A stretch of 64,000 bases of DNA from Gymnothorax reevesii (GCA_029721435.1 CM056573.1:126819947-126883946), one strand, 5' to 3'. Counted from the first letter of the stretch, positions 32,661 through 45,070 are shown. Program-made: numbers and translations. The notes: generated by a model not told the origin, from the sequence alone.

Positions 32661-33920
32661 CTGAGCTGAACTTGTTAAGTGTCATTTATTTTGCACTGAG
32701 TAATTTATCCTGAGCGATTTGACCACATGATGGGGACCCTGTGCAGTGTGAGGTGCAGTCATTCATGAACAGCCATTAATCTCAATAAATGATGTCCCAT
32801 ATAAACAGCTCCGGACATCTGGCTATTCACTCATATTCTAAATCTGATTGGCTTGGGAATATACTATTCCCCAGATAGACGTAGTAAGTGAGAGAGCTGT
32901 GCTCTGAGGAGATCTCCAATCTCAAATCATAAAGGACTTTAACAAAACCCTGAGATTCCGGAGAACTGTAACTAGTGCTGACATTCTTTGTCTTGAAGCT
33001 TTTCAACTTTTTCAGAGGGCTCTATGAAGAGTTAAAATGTGTTCCTCAATGAGCAAAACCCACAAGAACCCTTTTTTATGAGTAAGTACCAGTTAGATGA
33101 AACATAATAAATAAAGATCCTCTGCCTAAGCAAAAAAAAAAAAATCTTGTATTTAGACTTGAGAAATTAAAACGCTTATTCTCAGAAAATTTCACTTGTC
33201 CCATAGACAAATCTAGAAATTGGTCAAAATTATCTCACATCAGCTGCAGAAGTTTTTTATTCGAAGCAAAAAGGTAGTAGAAATAAGTCTTTTAAGTCTA
33301 AATATAAGATCAGGCTGCTTGTTTTTTTCCTTTAATGAACTGAGAGAGGCCTGAGTAACAACACTCCCACACCCAAGATGGGGAGCACACCTGCTACATC
33401 AATGGCACACTAATGCAGGTAACCATGCCAACCGAGAATCACGGCACAAACACCCCTTATACACAATAACCCAAGATATAGCACCAATACAATAATGTCC
33501 ATCACATAAAAAAACAAGACGCTCCTCAGAGCCTGTACTCGGGCCGGGTCTGGACCTGGGCCAATCACGAAATCACGCGCCGGCATGAGGACAATCGCGA
33601 CCCAAAAAAAAAAATGAAGAAGAACGGAGGTGAAACATAGACTCGTGGCCTACTTGGCCCGAGTAAAAAACCAGTTTGAACACAGAAGGTGAGATTACGG
33701 CCCACCCTGTGATGGTCCAGGATTCTCCCGACCCGACCTCAATGGAAAAGCCATTTCTCCACAGGGGGGCGCCAGTAGAGTGAGACGTCATGTTTGGGTT
33801 GGGGAATGGGGCACTGGTTGGGAAAAACTGGACACCAAGGGCCTGTGGGCAGATCAGATCTGATCAAAATGAACTGGGGGCAATCAATGGCTGTGCTGGT
33901 TTTTGCTTATGGGTATGGCA
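32661..33920. other. No gene recognised (intronic)
   Basis: Unique-looking sequence with A-tracts at 33130-33142 and 33604-33615. No domain or RNA gene seen. Confidence 0.4.
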
Positions 33921-33924
33921 GAAC

Positions 33925-34342
33925 TGAGAAGTATGTACATGAGTGTGTGTCTGTGTGCATATGAGTGCATATGTGTGTCTGTGTGTTTATGAGTGTAGGT
34001 CTGTGTCGGAGTGCGTATGAGTGTGTGAGAGAGAGAGAGAGAGAATGTTTGTGGGCATGGTTGACTGTGTGTATGTGTGTCAGTGTGTGCGCGTGCATAT
34101 GCGTGTGAGAGCATGTGAGTGTGTGTTCAAGTGTGTGCGAGAGAGAGAGAAAGAGTAGATGACAGAGATCATGGGTGTGCATGCATGTGTGTCTGTGAAA
34201 GAGAGCTTGTATATGTGTCTCAGTGAGAGCAAGTGGGTGTGTATACTTCTGCGTGTGTCTGCGTGTGTGTGAGAAAGTGTGCATGTGTGCTTGTCAGAGG
34301 TTGGTTGTGTGTTGGTGTGTGTCTGAGTATGTGCTCATGCCA

Positions 34343-34380
<38 letters not shown>

Positions 34381-34430
34381 ATGTGTGTCTGAGCGCGTAC
34401 ACGTGCGAGAGGAAGAGTGTGTAAGCCTGT
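33925..34430. repeat. TG-rich imperfect repeats with GAGAGA patches
   Basis: GTGTGTATGAGTG-type units, two GA patches (34026-34044, 34138-34154) and a pure TG run (34347-34376). Minus-strand frames are Thr/His artefacts. Confidence 0.85.
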
Positions 34431-34865
34431 GGGAGGCAATGGTTAGGGGTGGCTCCCCTACACCTATAGTGAATCATTTAGCGAGTCCCTTATCTAGCGC
34501 AGCAACATTAGCTCACACATGAAGGGCTGGGTAGTGAGAGGAGATCTTTAGAAATCAGTGTCACAGTCACAAGCAGCAGCTCATTCAGAAACCCCTCAGG
34601 GTACGAGCTTTAGAAGAGCGAGACGCAAAGTGCCCGCACTGGCAGGCAACGAGTGACGGTTTCAGTCAGATCTCTCAATCTGAGCGCCGGTGATTCCCAG
34701 TCTGAAAGCCTTAGCGGCTGGCACACATCGTAAGGCCGAGAACGCAGTGCATTCCACAGTGAGTGACTATAGCTGTGGCTGGGGACTGGCAGCCATGTTG
34801 CTAAGGACTGTCCCTGGAGCATAGATTTGAGATTTTAAATGGTTTCATCCACTAATTCTTATCTA

Positions 34866-35100
34866 GGAGTTGGGGCCTGGGTCAGCATTCAAAGGGTGAG
34901 AGACAGGAACACACCCAGGACAGTTCGCTAATCCATCACAAGACAAATGAAATGATTCACTCACACACTCATAACTATGGGCAATATAGTGTCTCTTATT
35001 AGCCTGGCGTGCGCGTCTTTGGTCTGCAAGAAGAAATCGGATTACCCGGAGAAATCCCACAATCGCGGTACTGCTAGCTGCGAACCAAACACAACACTGC
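34866..35100 (-). repeat. Common fish dispersed repeat, 3' half
   Basis: The segments ACACACCCAGGACAGTTCGC, ATCCATCACAAGACAAATG, ATGGGCAATATAGTGTCTC, TTAGCCTGGCGTGCGCGTCT and GATTACCCGGAGAAATCCCA match, from memory, a repeat widespread in fish. Another copy, split in two, lies at 58150-59410. The strand is arbitrary, since it is non-coding. Confidence 0.6.
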
Positions 35101-35109
35101 AGCATTGTG

Positions 35110-36475
35110 GGCGAAATTCCTTAAATTTAGGAACAAATTAAAAAAGTGAAATGTGCTTTTAAGTATAATCAGTATTTAGATGTTCTCAGTGATTCTCTTG
35201 CCAAAACACCAAAGCGCTTTTGGGGGTTTTTCAAGAGCAAGACAAAGACAAAAAGTGTACCTAGTGTTGTTGCTTATGGTGAGAAAACTGCCTCTGATCC
35301 TTGCGCAAAGGCTAGTCTGTTTATGAATATTTTCAATCCCTTTTCACCCCCCAGCCTTCACTTCGTTCATATCCAGACATAACAGTTTTTAAACATGCTT
35401 ATTTGGGTAATGTAACGATTACTGTCCAGGATGTCAGATCTGTTCTGACTGATCTTGATACGAACAAAGCGAGCAGGCCAGATGAGTTATTGGCTCGGAT
35501 TTTAAAAGAGTGTGCTCATGAATTAGTGCCATCACTTTGTAGCCGGTTTAACAAATCCCTTCAAACTGGAGATTTGTCACTTGCTTGGCTAAGAGCAAAT
35601 GTTATTCCTGTGCATAAAAAATCTGATAAAGAAAATGTGAGGAATTATCGACCAGCATCGTTATTGTGCATGTGCAGCAAGGTGCTGGAAAGATGTATAC
35701 TAAATTTGGTTCATCCTCACATGATTTCTGTTTTGCATCACTTACAACACGGTTTTGTAAAGAGACAGTCGACAACAACTCAGTTAATTCAGGTTTCTCA
35801 TAAAGTTGGCGAAATCCTGAATCAGTTTGGACAAATTGACATTCTATATTTAGACTTTTCATCTTTTTTTGACTCTGTCACCCATGACTTACTTCTGCAT
35901 AAACTTCAGGTTTATGGATTTCATGGCAAACTCTTAAAATGACTTGCGTCATATTTATCTAATCGCAAAGAAAGAGTTGCTATCGATGGTGCTCTATCCT
36001 CCAGGTCTCCTGTAACACCAGGCATTCCACAAGGATCAATATTAGGTCCTTTAATGTTTTTATTGTACAACAATGACATGGCAGATCGCATAAGTCCTGA
36101 GACACAGGTTGCTTTGTTTGCGGATGATTCAAAACGCATAAGAGAAATCAAATTTACAACCTTGAAAACATCTTGGTCTGGAGTCGTAAATGGGATATGA
36201 GATTTAACACCGCCAAATGCAAACTTTTGAGTGTTACAAGGAAGCGATCTCCCATTCTTCAGCAGTACAAAATGAATGGTAATATAATTGAAAAAGTCGA
36301 TTGCATGCGTGATCTCGGGATTGTGGTGTAATCTAATTTATCATGGGATGCACATGCAAATGTACTGGTCAGTAAAGCAAATCGCAGGCTAGGATTAATT
36401 CAAAGCTTCAAAACTTTACAAACCAACACTAACATTGTTTATAGTACTAACTTACTAACAAGCACAAGGGATTGT
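35110..36475 (+). pseudogene. LINE reverse-transcriptase relic
   Basis: The plus strand encodes a pre-RT segment (FWGFFKSKTKTKSVPSV, about 35218-35265). RT follows: VLTDLDTNKASRPDELLARI, NVIPVHKKSDKENVRNYRPA (about 35600-35655), GFVKRQSTTTQLI, YLDFSSFFDSVTHDLLLHKL (about 35848-35905), then TPGIPQGSILGPLMFLLYNND (about 36014-36076) and the catalytic-type FADDSK at about 36117. A TGA at 35941-35943 breaks the frame between the palm motifs, and stops follow after 36170. The 5' endonuclease and 3' end are missing. The clade lies somewhere in the Jockey/CR1/Rex group; it is inactive. It is in the opposite orientation to foxo6. Confidence 0.88.
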
Positions 36476-36489
36476 ATAGCTACACATTG

Positions 36490-37080
36490 TATTGCTGTGT
36501 TTCAGCAGATTTTCTGCACCTCGCTAATCACTGTTCTGCCTCTCACTCCCTAACAGGAGCCGTATGTTTGTCAGTAGGCTGTCTTCGTGATCCATGTCTG
36601 CGTTTTGGCTTTTGCCAATTTCTTGTAATTAGGAACTTCCTCATGTTCATTCCTTTGAAATTAGTCTGATCCAGTTCACCTGTTTCCCTTTCTAGCTTGT
36701 GACTTCCCGTTTGTCTATTTAAGCAGTCTTTTCAAAGCCATTTCCCTTGGTTTGCCTTTGCAACGCTTGTTTTGGCCTTGTATTCTTTCTGATTCACTTC
36801 TGACTGGACCGTCCCTATTTTGCGATTTTGGCTCTGTTTTGGTTTACTGTCTGCATCTGTGTATCAAACTCTTTTTTGCCGGACTACGAGCACTGTGATT
36901 GCTGCCCTGGTAACGACTCGGATTTCTCCCTCTGAATTTTGATTTTTGGATTGTGGACTCTGTACTGTTGCCTTTTGCTCTGCGGGGGTTCTCCCCCCTT
37001 CCTTAATAAAATCCAGTTTTACTGCACTGCTTGGTTCAAGCGACTGGTTCCAGAACGATACCTCGGAATTGTACATTCTG
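36490..37080 (+). mobile_element. Solo LTR-like element, copy 1
   Basis: The segment has LTR features: CACCTGTTTCCC then TCTATTTAAGC (TATA-like, about 36715), a C/T-rich leader and CTTAATAAAA (poly(A) signal, about 37002). The stretch ATTTCTCCCTCTGAATTTTG ... TTGGATTGTGGACT ... TTGCTCTGCGGGGGTT is clearly related to 58970-59060. No internal genes or target duplication were seen. A long terminal repeat is the best guess. Confidence 0.55.
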
Positions 37081-37545
37081 CCGCCTAATACAGTTAAACT
37101 TTTTTCTTGGCCGCTTTAATTCTGTATTTCAGTGGCTTCTTTCCTATGTTTTTAATTGTCTTTTTCTTTTTTCAATTTTCTGTATATAATGTACAAAGTA
37201 CATCTCAAAAGGACCAATACATCTGAAAAAGGTTGGAAGTAGGCCTTGTAAATTACCTTCCCTTTAAACGCACAGCACACTGAAATGTGGCGCTCTAAAA
37301 ATGTGCAGAACAGTCTATTTTAGAAGGGGGGGTGGGGGGTGGGGGGTTCTGGGGCCCAGGATATGCAAATCCAGATTTATTCCCCCCATATTCACTCCCG
37401 GCGACGCGCATGAAAGTGCTCCCAAAATGGAGCGCCACGAGCCTGGGCGCCAGGCAACCCCATCACCGTGGAGAACCCCAGCTGTGCGTAACCATGGTGA
37501 CAGGGTAAACCGGAGGGAGGACTGAAACTGCCATGTGTGCACAGG
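37081..37545. other. No gene recognised; G-rich patch
   Basis: T-rich sequence then a G-rich stretch (37325-37350). The 37380-37520 segment is GC-richer, but its open frames lack recognisable motifs. Confidence 0.4.
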
Positions 37546-37548
37546 TGA

Positions 37549-37589
<41 letters not shown>

Positions 37590-37590
37590 T
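37549..37590. repeat. (TG)n microsatellite
   Basis: Nearly pure TG run followed by weaker TG-rich sequence to about 37630. Confidence 0.95.
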
Positions 37591-37630
37591 GTACGTGCAT
37601 GTGCCTGTGTGTGTCTGTGTGAGAGTGTGC

Positions 37631-38640
37631 ATGTATGAGCATACATGAGTGTTTTATGTAGGTACGCCAGTGAGGCCAAGTGATAAACGGTGAGAGGATC
37701 AGAACATTGCTCCGCATCTGACTGTTCCTCGCACAGTTCCCACGATAGAGCGGAGCGGTTCAACCAACAGTGTCTATCCCCTCCCCAGCCCTCCAGCAGT
37801 ACTCCATTAAGCCTCTCTGACCACCACAGAAATTACTGTAAACCCCAGAACAGGCCCGGCCCCATCATGTGATCTGTCTGGTCACCATGTGCACCTCTAA
37901 TTCTAAGATGTTCAGCCACAGTCGCTGCCCCATATAAGTACAGATTCTGTTTTTTTCTGCCACAGATTTTTACCAGACTACCCCACCCCACACATACACA
38001 GGAGCATACAAAGGGACACATTTCATGTGTACATGAACACGTCCGAGTGAGTATGTTTTTTCTGTGTGAGAGGGAGAGAGTGTGTGTGCTTGCTGATATG
38101 CGGGTGGGTTTGCCTTCATTTTAAATGCCGGGAGTTACACTGTGTCCCCAGAATCCAATTGGTCTCGGGAATATAAATAGGGGTTTTTTACTGTAGGTTT
38201 GCCCTCCCATATCCCCACCCCCACCCCCCGCTGTCTGTGGCCTTGGTGTAGCGGCTAGCGGTTCACGCCAGCCCCGCTAACACCCCTGCCCCCAAAACCC
38301 GCCAATCATGCTTAATCCCACTCCCTTCTGAGTAATCTCAGACAATCCAGGCTAATCCCAGTTAATTCTGGGCACTCCCAGTCGGGTACATCCCAAACTG
38401 TCCCGTCAGGGTGGGGCTGGGGTTTATTTTGGGTGGTTTGGGGAAGTTACAACTACCCCAAGGGGGGCGCAAGACAAGGCTGCATAATTTTAGGAAAACC
38501 AGGTGCCAGTGAGAGCAGGTAGGACAGAGTAACTCATTCTCTGGCTTTAGGGAACAGTCAGCATTTTGGCTCTAACTGCTGAAACCCACACGTCTCCTGC
38601 ACTGTGTCACGTCTCCCAAGGATTGTGAATTCTGGTCCGT
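37631..38640. other. No gene recognised (intronic)
   Basis: Unique-looking sequence with a C-rich stretch at 38212-38230. No domain or RNA gene seen. Confidence 0.4.
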
Positions 38641-38644
38641 ACAG

Positions 38645-38653
38645 CACAAACAC

Positions 38654-38690
<37 letters not shown>
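38645..38690. repeat. (CA)n microsatellite
   Basis: Pure CA run following CACAAACACAACACAC. Confidence 0.95.
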
Positions 38691-38691
<1 letters not shown>

Positions 38692-39315
38692 CAGTTACAT
38701 CATCTTCATTTCAAACCCCCAGCTTGCCAACACAAAAATAACCTACAAAAACAGCGAGAGTGGCCGCGTCACAGCAGGATTTCAAACCCAGCCAATCAGC
38801 TTTTCGGTTTATTAGCAGAGATTTCCTCGGATTTCTGATCCTCGAAAGCGCACCTTTAGGTGTGTCGGTCGAACTCCTTCTTAAATCCGATTACACCTGA
38901 GCTGACTGTATTAAAAGCGCTCTAGCCCCTCGATCTGATTGGCCCTACTCTCATCCTGCTGGGCTTGGCCCCAGAACACCTTTATTGCCACGGGAAACAC
39001 AGGTTTCCAGGAAGTAAGCAGCCACATCCTGACCTGCCGTCTTTTCATTGGTTCATTCTATTCTTGAAAGAGGGATAATTCCATTCATCTCACACCGTAT
39101 AGGAGATTACTCTTTTTTCGTTATTTTCAGTCATGGTTTTTTTTTTTTCCAACATTACCAACAAACACACACACGGATGCGTGTGCACACATAAAACACA
39201 CATATTCACTGCTTGATCGAGAAGCAGCAAGGAAATTTTGGGGACTGAAATCAATCCAGCCGATTGGAGAGAGTCTGTGGTGGAGCAAACAAGGTCAAAT
39301 CTTGTGACCATGATG
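38691..39315. other. No gene recognised (intronic)
   Basis: Unique-looking sequence; short T run at 39138-39147. Confidence 0.4.
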
Positions 39316-39540
39316 CAGAGAGAGGGAGAGAGAGAGAGAGAGAGGAGAGAGAAATTGAGACAGAAAAGAAGAGATTGAAAGAGAAAGAGCCGGAGAAAGA
39401 AAGAGAGAAAAATGGAGAAAGTGATGGTGGGATAGGGATGGTGGTAAGAGAGACAGAAACAGAGAAAATGGAGGAGGAGGAGGAGAACAGGGAAAATTGG
39501 AAGAGAGGTGGGGAAAGAGGCGCAGAAAGAGAGGAAGAAA
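39316..39540. repeat. Purine-rich (GA)n region
   Basis: GAGAGA and GAAAGA units with GGAGGA runs. The 109-codon frame is Glu/Arg low complexity. A second GA run lies at 39747-39775. Confidence 0.85.
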
Positions 39541-39749
39541 TTCTGACTTTCCGGTATAGTTACTGTCCGCTAGTAATTCTCCACATTTGTTGAGTGAGAG
39601 TGACGTGAAGTCTACACTAGTATTATGTAGTGTTGTGTTTAGTAATGTTAGACATATGACTTAATGTGCTTTGGCAATATGAAACGCAGTGCTCTGTCAC
39701 ACCAAATGAACTGAAATGAGAGTTACACAGAATGAGAGAGTGAGAAAAT

Positions 39750-39775
<26 letters not shown>

Positions 39776-39781
<6 letters not shown>

Positions 39782-40480
39782 CCTTGAGAGGGAGAGAAAT
39801 GCTAACAGTGGCTGTATTTTTGTAGAATCCTCTTAAACAAACCCAACCAACATCCACCCCCCCCCCCCCCACCCACGCATATCTCAGGCCTGTCAACGCT
39901 CCTCATTTGCATAACAACAGCCTCTGCCAGCTTGAGGAGGGGGATCTGTGTATTCACCCACCTCTGTGCCATCCACCCCCCCAATGGCCTTCCTCATTGG
40001 CCCACTGTGGCGTGGCTGCATTGGTACTGTGTTATAACATGTGATGGGGACTATGTTTGTGTGTTCTGACTGTGGGAACCATCTGAACTATACAATGGGG
40101 GCCCCCATCTACACCCCCGCTCCTCCTGTGGCATCCCCCACGCCCCAAAACCCCTTTTATGACACAGTTCACAAACTGGAGTTGGAAACTGGTCAAATCT
40201 GTTTGAATATATAAGGAGGATTGCGTGATGCAGGTCCCACAAAAGAACTTTCTGATGAGAGTCAGAGAGAAGGAGAAAGAGGGAGGGAGACAGAGACTGG
40301 GGGAAAGAGAGGAAGAAGTAAGGAGGGAGAGCAGGGGAAATGGAGGGAGGAAGAGAGTGAGGGAGATGGTACTCCTTGTTAGCAATAATGTTTCACGTTC
40401 AACGCTATGCCTCTGCTATACGAATGCAAATGTTGTCGAGCCAATAAAGCACATTGAATTTGAATTTGAGTGAGAGGGCG
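39776..40480. repeat. C-run, GA tract and dispersed-repeat tail
   Basis: A C14-type run occurs near 39857-39871 and GA-rich sequence at 40255-40370. GAGCCAATAAAGCACATTGA with ATTTGAATTTGAG (40438-40470) resembles the tail of a dispersed fish repeat related to those at 15855 and 46545. Confidence 0.6.
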
Positions 40481-40910
40481 AGAGAGGGGAAACTGAGACA
40501 AAACCGGACAAAATAAAACAAGAGGGAACCACTTACTCAGATTCAGACAACACTGCATCCCCCCATTAAAAGCACAGGGATGGGGGAAGGGGGGGTGTGG
40601 GGTTAAGGAGACCTGATGCCAGCGTTCGTCTCCAGTGTGGGAATGTGTTTTATTAGTAAAGCCTGACTGGGGGCCACTGATGGAAATTAGCAACAGCTAA
40701 ATATCCTCTTTCTATGATTGATGCCACAGCGGCGATGGTCTCTTTGAAGGAAAATAAAGGAGATAGAAACAGGGAGAGAGAGGCAGTGGGATTAATGGAA
40801 ACGGAGGATGGTGCAACAGTGAAGGGTTCAGGCGGGGAGCAGAATAGGGGGCCACTTCAAGGGAAGGCGGGACGTGCCTCAGCGGGAAAACAAAATGGAG
40901 CATTTACACT
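40481..40910. other. No gene recognised (intronic)
   Basis: Mixed sequence, GA-rich near 40755-40790; no support for coding. Confidence 0.4.
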
Positions 40911-40914
40911 TACA

Positions 40915-41285
40915 AACATACATACTGTCATGGTTGAGCATACTAATACAAATGCTTACATGTTTGAGGGGGCTAAAATAGATGTACATTCTAACATGCT
41001 TAAGGCAGCAGACAAACACGAACAAGGAAACATGGTGTGCTATAAAACCAGAGCATGCTAAAATGATTAAGGGAGCAAAAACACAAGTACATGCAAACAG
41101 GGTGAAGTGTGCTAAGAGGAAAGTAAATGCTAGCATGATTAAGCATGCTAAGATACGAGTAAACGCTGCCATGGTTTAGCATGCTACAACACTTGTACAT
41201 ATAAGCATGTTAATTTATATGCTAAAATGGTGACCTGCATGCTGACAAGCATACACATGTGGTTGAGAAATGCTAACATGGTTCA
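40915..41285. repeat. Degenerate GCATGCTAA-type minisatellite, left part
   Basis: Units of about 36 bp carry CATGCTAA, GTACAT and CATGNTTAAG motifs (for example repeats beginning near 41108, 41144 and 41180). The open frames here arise from the repeat. Confidence 0.7.
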
Positions 41286-41289
41286 GTGT

Positions 41290-41730
41290 GCCAACATGGT
41301 GAGAGCCTCCCGTCAATGGAACAGTCTTCCAACAGAAGTTAGAGAGACCTCCAACGACCTAACATTCAAATTCAACCTTAAGAAGTGGCTTAAAGCCAAC
41401 CAACACTGTACTCATGGCTAATCACTGAATCCATTTGACACTGATGTCACAATCTATTGTTTTCTCCCTTTTATTACTTGCCATATCAACTATGTATTAC
41501 TCAGCCTTTTATTTATTATTTTTAATTGTATTGTAGCGTATTTTACTATATTGTATGAATGAATAGATTGTGTGTATAAATGGTCATATCGCTATTCTCA
41601 CAGCCTGCTCAGGGACTACAGATGTAAATTAGCCTATGGCTAACTCTGGCCCATTTACATGAATGCGAAAGCTGACATGTCGATTAATGAGCAATGTCCC
41701 TGTAAAAATAAATAAATAAATAAATGGATA
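41290..41730 (+). mobile_element. LINE 3' end (L2-like) with TAAA tail
   Basis: The last coding part reads SRQWNSLPTEVRETSNDLTF, then FKFNLKKWLK and a stop (41305-41421), the usual C-terminus of L2/CR1-group ORF2. The 3' UTR ends with GGGACTACAGATGTAAATTA, GCTAACTCTGGCCCATTTAC and TGTCCCTGTAAAAATAAATA, which I recognise as a common fish LINE tail, then (TAAA)n at 41707-41724. It is strongly 5'-truncated and inactive. Confidence 0.75.
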
Positions 41731-41794
41731 TGTATGCTAATCTATTTGAGAAGGGCAACTCACCTGACTAACGGAAAATGGTTAAGTGAGCAAA

Positions 41795-41842
<48 letters not shown>
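41795..41842. repeat. (TA)n microsatellite
   Basis: Pure TA run of about 22 units. Confidence 0.98.
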
Positions 41843-41845
<3 letters not shown>

Positions 41846-42027
41846 TAGCATGGAGTGCTAATTGGAATTTACAGACTAGCGGAACTAAGTAAAATTCAAG
41901 CCAGTTTAGTTCAAACCTGGCCCATGTTGTGGCCTGCAACTTCATGCGGCGACATGTGATTGTCGATCGTCTTGCGAAAGTAAGAGTGGAATGATTATGA
42001 GAGGAATCTGTTTTTAATCTAAGAGTA

Positions 42028-42535
42028 AGGGCCCATCCACACAAGAATGATTTTTTTGAAAATATGAATATTTCATCGTTTCGGCCTTGCGTCCATACGG
42101 AGACTGCGAAAATGCAGCCCGAAAACGGTATTTTTTGAAAACGGGTTTCAGGGTGAGAAAATCTGAAAACGCCTCCCCAGCGTTTTCGTGTGGACAACCA
42201 AAACAGGTTTTTTTTTTTTTTAAACAATAACGTGATAGCCCCCATCACAGCCCCCAGGCCTGTGTGGGGCGCTGTATGGTGATGTAGCATTTTAACGGAA
42301 ATAGACCAAAAACGGAGAAGAAGGCGACGAGCATACCCCTTCTTCTCTGTTCTTGGTCTATTTTCGTCAAATGCTACAGAGCTGGCTGGAATAATTACTA
42401 CATTGTTTTGGTGTGTTTTTAGGCGTCTCCATGTGGATGTAGAAATTTTTAGAAACAATGCCATGTGGACGGGAGATTTTTTAGAAACAACCAAAAAAAT
42501 GACCATTTTCGAAAATCTCTGTGTGGATGAGGCCT
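42028..42535. mobile_element. About 0.5-kb fold-back MITE, hAT-like
   Basis: The left end GGGCCCATCCACACAAGAAT and the right end (inverted) GGCCTCATCCACACAGAGAT match with GAAAAT continuing on both sides. Inside, a second inverted repeat pairs TGTAGCATTTT...ATAGACCAA...GAGAAGAAGG (42283-42324) with its complement (42338-42378). Repeated phrases about AAAACG and TGTGGAC near the ends are typical of this fish MITE type. No protein is encoded. The 248-codon minus-strand frame across it and the TA run is an artefact. Confidence 0.8.
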
Positions 42536-42689
42536 AAGTTTAGCTGTAGTGTGCAACCTGAAAAGATGGAGGCGACAACAATACCCTGAATTACCACAGG
42601 GACACACTCATGATAGCTGGTTGCAAGTCATTGGAAATTTTAAATTTTATCATGAATTGTAGAAGTGTGATCATACATTTGGTAAAAAA

Positions 42690-42990
42690 TACGCATATGC
42701 CAACACGTGGTAAGTGTTGAGGCTAATGTGCATGCTTACACATACTGCGGGCACCCATGCTCATGAGAATGCTCAAACATGATATTCTGTATGTACTAAA
42801 ACTAATAATAAGCATGCTAACACATGTAGTATGTGCCAGTGCTGATAAAGCATGTAAACACATACTATATGAGCTGAAACAAATGAGCATGCTAATACAT
42901 GTAGTACGTGCCAATGGTGGTTAGCATGCTAGAATATGCTGTATGTGCAACTGCTGATAAGCATGCTAGCTCATGCTAAATATGTTCACA
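42690..42990 (+). repeat. 37-bp GCATGCTAA minisatellite, right part
   Basis: AGCATG(C)TAA starts recur at 42811, 42849, 42886, 42923 and 42960, 37-38 bp apart, with ACATGTAGTATGTGCC inside units. Diverged units extend left to about 42690. Confidence 0.85.
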
Positions 42991-44165
42991 GACATAGGTG
43001 TGTTGGTGAACACAAAACATGCTGATACAGGTGGGAATGCTGCTACTCATTATCAGACCAGTCTGGGGTTCTGTTTGAATAGTCTTTTTTTTGCTTAGGA
43101 AAGTTCTTAACTCCTTGAAAATGACACAGAAGTATTTACATGGTAGCCATAATCAGTGTGTTGAAATTCTCGAAATGTCGAGGAGAGGTGCTTCAATGTG
43201 GTAGCAAAATTGAAAGCAACAACCATCCATCCAGCCAATCACAAAAACAAACAAGCACGACTGGGAAGAGAGGCATGATCGCAACGTTCAGTGTGAGTGC
43301 ATTGTCATTCTCTAAGCAGCGCCATAGTCTTCTCAGCCATTATGAATTCCCCTTCATACCTTTCCATAACATTATGATTTTTTTCAAAGAGTTTAATGAA
43401 AAGAGTTTATAATTAGACCATAGGACGTAATTTTTTGCATAGTCTAACACAGCCGAGAATTTTACTCCAATCCATTAGCGAAGGAAAGGCATAGGAGGTC
43501 ATAACCTTCAGCAACTGACCACAAGCATTTCCCATAATCCCCCCTGGGGAAAACATTGATTTCATCACAGCTAGCATGCAAAAGTGAGACAAGCCCACTG
43601 ATCAAAGAGTACGCACTTATCATCATAAACAATGACAGTGATTGGTGGACCTTGTGATTGGTTCTTGGGCACAGCCAATAACTACCAAACTATGGACCTG
43701 TAGCCAATGTCCATCAATCATTATCTGCCTTGGTCTGCTCCTTATTAACATTAAGATTGGTGGAGCCACTCACTGGTTTATGTGTTAAAGGTCACATCAT
43801 CAAATGCACCAGAGGCTATTTCCCGATCAGTGAACATATGAATCTCCTGCTCAGGACGGATATAGTGTTTTGGGGGGTGGTGGTGTTAGTCATCATGACC
43901 ATTGCTGCACTAACCCAGGAGACAGGAAGTGAGGACGGGGATGTGGGAGGGGGCAGGACAGTGTAAAAATAGCACTGGCAGATTATGAAGCAGCTGAGTG
44001 CCGGGCGGGAGATCGGAAAGTCCTCGCGGAAAGAACCAGGGCCGGAGCCACCCGATTAATGCCAACATGCCAGACCGCTGCACGCGGGGGGCTGGGGTCC
44101 AGCAGGAAATTTAAACTGATGGTGCAACCCCAGTTCTGCCCACCAGAGTTCTTGTCACGGGTTTG
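42991..44165. other. No gene recognised (intronic)
   Basis: Unique-looking sequence with short open frames only. Confidence 0.4.
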
Positions 44166-44169
44166 TGCG

Positions 44170-44213
<44 letters not shown>

Positions 44214-44470
44214 AAAACACACACACTCAAGTGCATATAAACATATACACATACACACACACACACGCACAAAATATATACACACACATCCACACACTCT
44301 CAGATGTGTGGCACGAGAGCAGCGTGTCGCCATGGGCGACAGCCAGTCTCCCGCCAGCGTTCACACACAACAGGTGTCATGGCGACACACCTGTGGGAGG
44401 CTCCACCCACATGCAGCACACACCTCACCCACGCACGATTACACACACACAAACACACACACATATATAC
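44170..44470. repeat. (CA)n-rich tracts
   Basis: Pure CA run 44171-44209, CA-rich to 44300, then another at 44440-44465, separated by mixed sequence. Confidence 0.9.
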
Positions 44471-45065
44471 ACCACACCCACAATCTCGCGCCACATTTTC
44501 TACACACTACGCTGCACTATTTATAAAATGCAGCATGTTTCTAAATGCATCCTATTATAACGTCTGTAAAGAAAAATGTCTCTGGCAGCGCCGTTAACAG
44601 CCTGTAGGGCTGGTCGAAGCTCTTACACTGAGACACCACCAAGCACCGCGTCTAAGGACACGAAGAGTGAGGGCAGCAAGACATAAAGCGACGCTGCCTT
44701 CGCTCCAATCTCACCACCAACCCATCTCTCCTTATTTCTCCACTCCCCCCTTTCCCTCTCTCTTCCCTACACCTTCTCTCTCTTTTTCATCTCTCAGTTC
44801 CCCCTGTTTGTCTCGCTCTTTCCTCAGACTGCTCATTCATAATCATAAGAAGCTCATTTCCTGTTTTGCAAAGGTCAGTGCACACCTGAGAACAGCCTTT
44901 AATAAACAGCGCCTCTCGTTTAATTCTGGGCGAGCAGGAACTCTCTCTGCGTCCAGTACCAATGTGCAGAATATATGTGATCATTAGACTATCTGCACTT
45001 TAACTATCTCAGTTTCAGGGCTATGAGAAAACCTAAGATCTGCACAATCAGAGAGAGGGACATCT
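44471..45065. other. No gene recognised; CT-rich patch
   Basis: Pyrimidine-rich at 44730-44820. The remainder is unique-looking. Confidence 0.4.
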
Positions 45066-45069
45066 ATAC

Positions 45070-45070
45070 A

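Noticed and set aside
41760..42506. 248-codon minus-strand frame
   Set aside because: It spans a MITE, a TA microsatellite and unrelated sequence, and has no domain.
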